Assembly: GCF_000196795.1 (NCBI RefSeq) | Contig: NC_014259.1 | Coordinates: 1,612,001 to 1,676,000 of the forward strand | DNA length: 64,000 nt | Direction: 5' to 3' | Source: Acinetobacter oleivorans DR1 | GTDB taxonomy: Bacteria > Pseudomonadota > Gammaproteobacteria > Pseudomonadales > Moraxellaceae | Part shown: positions 59,876-64,000 of the stretch, one piece after another | Numbering within the stretch: the stretch's first letter is position 1 | How the letters are laid out: each line of letters begins with the position of its first letter | The notes under the pieces: model-generated | What the model saw: the letters and a program-made list of their open reading frames with translations, nothing else | Told to the model about the DNA's origin: nothing | Databases searched by the model: none | Program-made: the position numbers and the translations under genes

Positions 59876-61006
59876 ATGTCAAAGTTCAAGCCAGATGATT
59901 TCCGCCGTGCTCAGCTTCAATTAAATCAGTCTTTGCAAAACGGTGCAGTACGTAGAGATCAACAGAGTCGTCAAAAAGCGGACAGGGACCAAAGGGCATT
60001 TGCTGAAAAAGAAATTGAATATGATGATTGGGGACGAAAGATCCCTAAACCTATGTTCTTGCGGCCACATGACATTTTGCAAGGTGAAAAATACGATGTT
60101 GAACGGATTCTTTTTACAACCTTAGGTCAGCAAAATGGAGAAGTGCCAAGGCGTATCACCCGTGATGATATCTTGGCATTTCAAGAAAACATTCAACTTT
60201 TAAAAGATCAATATAGTAAAGGTATTACCCCTCAAAACATCATTAATTTAAGCCGACAAGATGATATTGATCGGGCAAATGAGCAAATCCATTTGGCGGT
60301 ACCAGTAAGTAGAAAAGCTGGTTTAGTGCATTTACTCACTAATGCCGGTCCAAAAAGTAAAGTCTTAAATCACCACGTTGAAATTGAGTTCTCAAACTTT
60401 AAATCAGTTGTTTTTGATATTAATAAACAAGCCTTAAGTACTGTTAAAAACCGTTTGGCTAAAGGGAAAATCAAATTTCAATGTGATTGTGAGCGACATA
60501 CGTTTTGGTATCGATACATGGCAACTATTGGTGGTTATAACCTAGGTCGAGATGAAGGCGGGTTTCCTAAAGTCCGTAACCCGCACTTGTCTGGTGTGGC
60601 TTGTAAGCATGTTTTGCGTGTTGTTAAGTGGATAGGTTCACCATCAGGCATTACATATCTTAAAAAAGAAGTAGAGAAAGAGCGCCAGAAACAAGTTGGT
60701 GCTCGATATAAGCAAACTGATAAGCAAATTCAGAATTCGATTAATGAACAAGTAAAAGATTTGATGAATGGTTCTACGAAACCAATCAAAGCAAATATTC
60801 AAAAAGCTGAAAATGAAATGATGCGTAGAGCAGATAAAGTTGCGAAAAAGCTCTTAGAACGCGAATTAAAAACCCTCAAACGTTTTGAGATTGAAACGGT
60901 AAGAGCAAGTCAAATTGAAAGAATTCAAGCCTTGCATAAGTCAGGTGCTATTGATCAGGACATGTTAAATGTCTTCATGAAAGGTTTAGGTAAAAATGCT
61001 AAATAG
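59876..61006 (+). CDS. phage protein with SWIM-type zinc finger
   Basis: 376 residues. A CxC-x37-CxH pattern (C203, C205 in FQCDCERHTFW; C243, H245 in GVACKHVLRV) fits the SWIM zinc finger, known for protein and DNA contacts. Basic N- and C-terminal regions are helical, the last 100 residues coiled-coil-like. Lies between fibre and capsid genes. A role in head assembly or DNA handling is possible. Its stop overlaps the next start. Confidence 0.65.
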   Translation: MSKFKPDDFRRAQLQLNQSLQNGAVRRDQQSRQKADRDQRAFAEKEIEYDDWGRKIPKPMFLRPHDILQGEKYDVERILFTTLGQQNGEVPRRITRDDILAFQENIQLLKDQYSKGITPQNIINLSRQDDIDRANEQIHLAVPVSRKAGLVHLLTNAGPKSKVLNHHVEIEFSNFKSVVFDINKQALSTVKNRLAKGKIKFQCDCERHTFWYRYMATIGGYNLGRDEGGFPKVRNPHLSGVACKHVLRVVKWIGSPSGITYLKKEVEKERQKQVGARYKQTDKQIQNSINEQVKDLMNGSTKPIKANIQKAENEMMRRADKVAKKLLERELKTLKRFEIETVRASQIERIQALHKSGAIDQDMLNVFMKGLGKNAK

Positions 61007-61541
61007 ATCAGTAAATCAAGTTGCCAATGGTCGCCGTTTAGCAGCGAGACGTGTTGTTATGAATGCATTAGCAAGTATTCCAGCACAAGTTTGGCGTAAA
61101 GAGGTGATTTTCAATAATCCAGCTGAAGATTCAAAACCTTTAGATCCTTTATCTTTTGAAGCAAACACTCTATCGATTCAAGACGAGCCTAATTACAAGT
61201 ATGAATATAAGGGCGCTGCTTATGTTCATTTCGATAAATTTAATGGTGGTTATATTCAAAAGAACTTCTCTATGAATAACCCCTCTGATTTGGTGCTAAC
61301 CGCTCAAGTAGAACCATTCAATGAAGAATTGGACGATGTATTGGAAAGGATAATCAACATTCCGGACATGATTCTTAAAGAAGGCGATCTTTTAGGTTTA
61401 ATGATTTATGAAAATCTAATGTTGTGGTTTGAGATTGTAAATATTACTGGTTTTAGCCTTATGGCTGATTTTGGCAGTAAGTATGTTTTAAACCGTAGAG
61501 ATGATTTGTTTATTGCACCTATGGGTGATGGAGAGAATTAA
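60996..61541 (+). CDS. phage structural-region protein, unknown
   Basis: 181 residues; basic N-terminal 30 residues then a mixed domain. Starts 10 bases inside the SWIM-protein gene and its stop overlaps the next ATG (TAATG). No motif recognised. Confidence 0.5.
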   Translation: MLNRSVNQVANGRRLAARRVVMNALASIPAQVWRKEVIFNNPAEDSKPLDPLSFEANTLSIQDEPNYKYEYKGAAYVHFDKFNGGYIQKNFSMNNPSDLVLTAQVEPFNEELDDVLERIINIPDMILKEGDLLGLMIYENLMLWFEIVNITGFSLMADFGSKYVLNRRDDLFIAPMGDGEN

Positions 61542-61843
61542 TGAGTTATTTAGTTTTTAATGAAAAAGGAAAAAAGGCTGGTGATATTGAAATAGCCGCA
61601 CAATGTACTTCTGCAATTTTCAATTACCAGGTAATCGGGAACGGAGCAGAAGTAGAATTTTTCGGAAGTAATGTTCCAAATGCAGATCCGCAAAATGATG
61701 CTCACTGGGTGCCGATTATTACTTTAACAGCTGCTGCACCGGATACAGAACCGTTTCGTCAACATTGTTGGGATAAGCTTCGCTATAAGGTTAAAACTGG
61801 TGATAGTGTTGAAATTTATGTTTCAAGTGGTGTAAGCGGATAA
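61541..61843 (+). CDS. small phage protein, possible head decoration or fibre factor
   Basis: 100 residues, mostly beta by pattern (alternating hydrophobic residues). Immediately upstream of the capsid-like gene, where decoration proteins often sit. Not recognised. Confidence 0.4.
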   Translation: MSYLVFNEKGKKAGDIEIAAQCTSAIFNYQVIGNGAEVEFFGSNVPNADPQNDAHWVPIITLTAAAPDTEPFRQHCWDKLRYKVKTGDSVEIYVSSGVSG

Positions 61844-61888
61844 CTATATAAATAAAGGGCTGAATAGGTCCTTTAGCTACATTTTCTT

Positions 61889-61913
61889 TGTCCTCATTTG
61901 CGAGGACATTTTT
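61889..61913 (+). promoter_or_regulatory. terminator-like hairpin holding the capsid-gene RBS
   Basis: TGTCCTC and GAGGACA, 7-bp perfect stem with 6-base loop, then TTTTT and ATG at 61914. GAGGA in the 3' arm is seven bases from the ATG. Confidence 0.65.
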
Positions 61914-63776
61914 ATGATTGGAACTGACCAGAATCAAGAAAAAACTCACATGTCAGACTTTCGTTATCTTAAATGGAAAGCCAAAGGCTGGTTTAAAATG
62001 ACTGTTTTATCAGACGAAGTTCGTAAAAAGTATGATGCGCAACGTATTGCTACAGCTCAGTGCCAAAATTACTATTTTAAAGGTACAGATGAATTTGAAA
62101 ATGGATTCGATAGTGCTCAAGTAGAATCAGGGGAATACCCAGAAGTTTTAAAAGCTATTTTTGATTCCATTGGTATCGAACATGCACCTGAAGTTGATAA
62201 AGCTGTGATGTATGGGGTAGCACAATACCAAACTCGTCATGGTGGGGAATTACCACATCCCTCAATTATCGCAGCTGCATTAACTGCTGGTTTAAATGGT
62301 GCCAAACAAATTACAGCATTACCTGCTGAAGCACTTAGTTACTACGACAGCCTTAATGAATCAGGTTTTGATGATGTTAATCATCAACATCATGAATCTG
62401 TAAGTATTGTACCTGCCATTACCGTGGCAACCATTGCCAACGTAATTGCGTATGCAACACCTATTGTTGCAATGATTCCGAACTCTAATGGTTCTAATGA
62501 AGTTCCTCTTGTATCAATTCGCTTTGTCACCAATCGTGACTTTGGTGCAATGAAGAAATCAGAATACTTAGATGGTGCGAATGCTTCTAAGCCATATGTA
62601 GAAGGGCGTTTCCGCTTTGCCTTGTCGAATGGTGGTGCTGGTTTAACATACTCAGTGACAGCTCGTACCTCTTATGCTGATTACAAAGCTAAAACACCCG
62701 ATGCTAATGCAAAATTATTGCCGTTTCTTGCCGGTAATGTATCAATCAAAATTAACGGTAAAGAAGTTGCACATACCCGTAATCGCACAAAGTCAAAGCT
62801 AACGGGCAAGATCTCCGCTATTGCAGAAAAAGATATTGTAATCAATGGTGTTGAATACCGTGTAGTCGGCAGTGAAATTGACATTACAGCTAGTAAAATT
62901 AGCGTGACATTAAATCAAGCCTTACCCGCTGGTGCAAAAGTTGAAGTCTATCTAGTTGCAGATTTTGATGCTCGTGATGGCAACAATAACTACTTGATGA
63001 TCCCAGTTGGTGTAGATTTTGAGCCTGAGTACGAAAATTTGGTGGCATCACCAATTATGGCACAGGTTACTTTATCAACTTTATTGCAATCTCAAGTGAA
63101 TAATGAGCTTAAGCTTGGTTTTCTGGGACAAGCTTTAGCAATTGTCCAAGGAAAAATTTTCTTGGAACAAACTGTTCGATTGTTAGGTGAAGCAAAAGAC
63201 TTGGCTGAGTACTCAAAACGTGAAGTTACTTTTGATGCGTCTCGTGGTGTGACTGGTAAATTAGCAGCTGCATTTAATACTACTGCTGATTTGTTTGGTG
63301 AAGTAAATAAGTTTATTTCCGCTGCTAAATTGGACATTAACCAGCGTACTGGTGGCTCTACTGTTGCATATGATCTATATGTCGGTGACAGTGGTGCAGT
63401 CTTCTTTAATCAGTTGTCGAGCGATAAAATGCCGACAAAAACGGGTTATACCGCTGGTTATGGTCAAATTGTTCGCATCGGAACCCTTGCTGATGGTACC
63501 AATGTTTATCATGCGCCTTCAGCCCAAGAGCTTGTAGCAGAAGCAGATACTGCTTTTGATATGCTTTTAATTGGTCGAGGAAATGAACCAATTCGAGCGC
63601 CGTTTGTAGGCTTCATTCAAACTCCATTATCTGTTATTGAAACACGTCCAGATGCACGTGAATCAGTATTGACCTTAATTGGTTCACAAGCTGCAGAAAT
63701 GAACCCGTTCGAACGTTATGCTGATCAGGGCTATGTCATCCACTGTATCAATATGCCATCCCTCAAAAATTCGTAA
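61914..63776 (+). CDS. probable major capsid protein
   Basis: 620 residues (starts at 61914; internal ATGs at 61950 and about 61998 are possible and would shorten it). Large virion protein by size and position, with no enzymatic motif. Regions such as ITVATIANVIAYATPIVAMI, an inserted beta-rich domain (about 270-360), and the C-terminal RNPFERYADQG-like end fit HK97-fold capsid proteins of large myophages with an insertion. I could not match it to a named family. Confidence 0.5.
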   Translation: MIGTDQNQEKTHMSDFRYLKWKAKGWFKMTVLSDEVRKKYDAQRIATAQCQNYYFKGTDEFENGFDSAQVESGEYPEVLKAIFDSIGIEHAPEVDKAVMYGVAQYQTRHGGELPHPSIIAAALTAGLNGAKQITALPAEALSYYDSLNESGFDDVNHQHHESVSIVPAITVATIANVIAYATPIVAMIPNSNGSNEVPLVSIRFVTNRDFGAMKKSEYLDGANASKPYVEGRFRFALSNGGAGLTYSVTARTSYADYKAKTPDANAKLLPFLAGNVSIKINGKEVAHTRNRTKSKLTGKISAIAEKDIVINGVEYRVVGSEIDITASKISVTLNQALPAGAKVEVYLVADFDARDGNNNYLMIPVGVDFEPEYENLVASPIMAQVTLSTLLQSQVNNELKLGFLGQALAIVQGKIFLEQTVRLLGEAKDLAEYSKREVTFDASRGVTGKLAAAFNTTADLFGEVNKFISAAKLDINQRTGGSTVAYDLYVGDSGAVFFNQLSSDKMPTKTGYTAGYGQIVRIGTLADGTNVYHAPSAQELVAEADTAFDMLLIGRGNEPIRAPFVGFIQTPLSVIETRPDARESVLTLIGSQAAEMNPFERYADQGYVIHCINMPSLKNS

Positions 63777-63787
63777 TACATGACCTG

Positions 63788-63815
63788 AAAGGCGCGTTTC
63801 TATGCGCCTTTTTTA
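63788..63815 (+). terminator. terminator after the capsid-like gene
   Basis: AAAGGCGC and GCGCCTTT, 8-bp stem, then TTTTTTA. Confidence 0.8.
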
Positions 63816-63840
63816 TTCTAATTCTTGTAAGGAAAAGCTC

Positions 63841-64000
63841 ATGGCTGGAACAACTGAAAGTACCGATGAAACATTAACATCTACAGATGATCAAGCTAAT
63901 ACCAAACACAAAAACACTCGAAGTAAAACCAACAAAACTACAGAAACTCAAAATACCCAAGCTGGTGATGAAAAAGCTTCAGATCAAGGAGATTTATTAA
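63841..64000 (+). CDS. partial phage protein running off the window
   Basis: At least 53 residues, polar and low-complexity (Thr, Asn, Gln, Lys, Asp), starting MAGTTESTDETLTSTDDQ with GTAAGGAAAAGC upstream. The rest lies beyond the window. Could be a head accessory or decoration protein; cannot be judged. Confidence 0.5.
   Translation, partial: MAGTTESTDETLTSTDDQANTKHKNTRSKTNKTTETQNTQAGDEKASDQGDLL

Overview
The window looks like a chromosome segment of a low-GC gammaproteobacterium, most likely Acinetobacter. The reasons are AT-rich codon use, an Acinetobacter-style prophage with DUF2303, P22-type antirepressor and Rha genes, and a bacterial stretch with gor, an old yellow enzyme, FrnE-like DsbA, a CIO-type cytochrome bd oxidase and TonB receptors. 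No integrase, attachment site, rRNA or tRNA is visible, and phage-type genes run to both window edges.

Left prophage part (1-20.5 kb). A lambda-like immunity region has a leftward block (YfdQ-type genes), CI with a partner gene, and Cro, controlled by repeated 18-bp palindromes at both control regions. A rightward early operon with many 1-4 nt gene overlaps follows: small unknown genes, a cytosine methyltransferase, an O-like replication protein with internal direct repeats, a DnaC-like loader, an adenine methyltransferase and a Dam remnant. Next come RusA, an XRE regulator, a possible small terminase, a 762-residue lysozyme-bearing virion protein and an immI-like locus (Arc-type regulator facing a P22-type antirepressor). 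A very AT-rich TPR/DUF2971 gene (20.7-23.0 kb) follows.

Bacterial block (23.9-46.7 kb). A redox/electrophile cluster (gor, MFS, TetR, OsmC, AhpD-like, SDR, thioredoxin, OYE, FrnE-like) carries two identical 19-bp operator-like sequences in its divergent promoters. Then come two related metallo-beta-lactamase-fold hydrolases with a porin, an MFS carrier and a GlxA/AraC regulator; a cioAB-like oxidase with a tiny DUF2474 protein; and a possible metal locus (two His-rich DUF2946-like proteins, a collapsed TonB receptor, an intact TonB receptor, an NlpE-like lipoprotein). The block is bracketed by partial copies of two phage genes, the antirepressor 3' end and a 138-residue phage gene, and a ten-unit 9-bp tandem repeat sits exactly at the right junction.

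Right prophage part (46.9-64 kb). Rha/KilAC antirepressor, small genes, baseplate-like genes, a Tad1/Acb2-like candidate anti-defence protein, a TraR/DksA zinc finger, a large terminase interrupted in its Walker A motif by a 149-residue mini-intein, a tail-collar fibre with a glycine-rich tip, a SWIM zinc-finger protein and a probable major capsid protein. Several genes start just after a terminator-like hairpin whose 3' arm also holds the Shine-Dalgarno-like sequence.

The left part has early functions and the right part has late functions. Together they could be one contractile-tailed prophage split by about 23 kb of bacterial DNA, or two phage remnants flanking a bacterial region; the window cannot decide.
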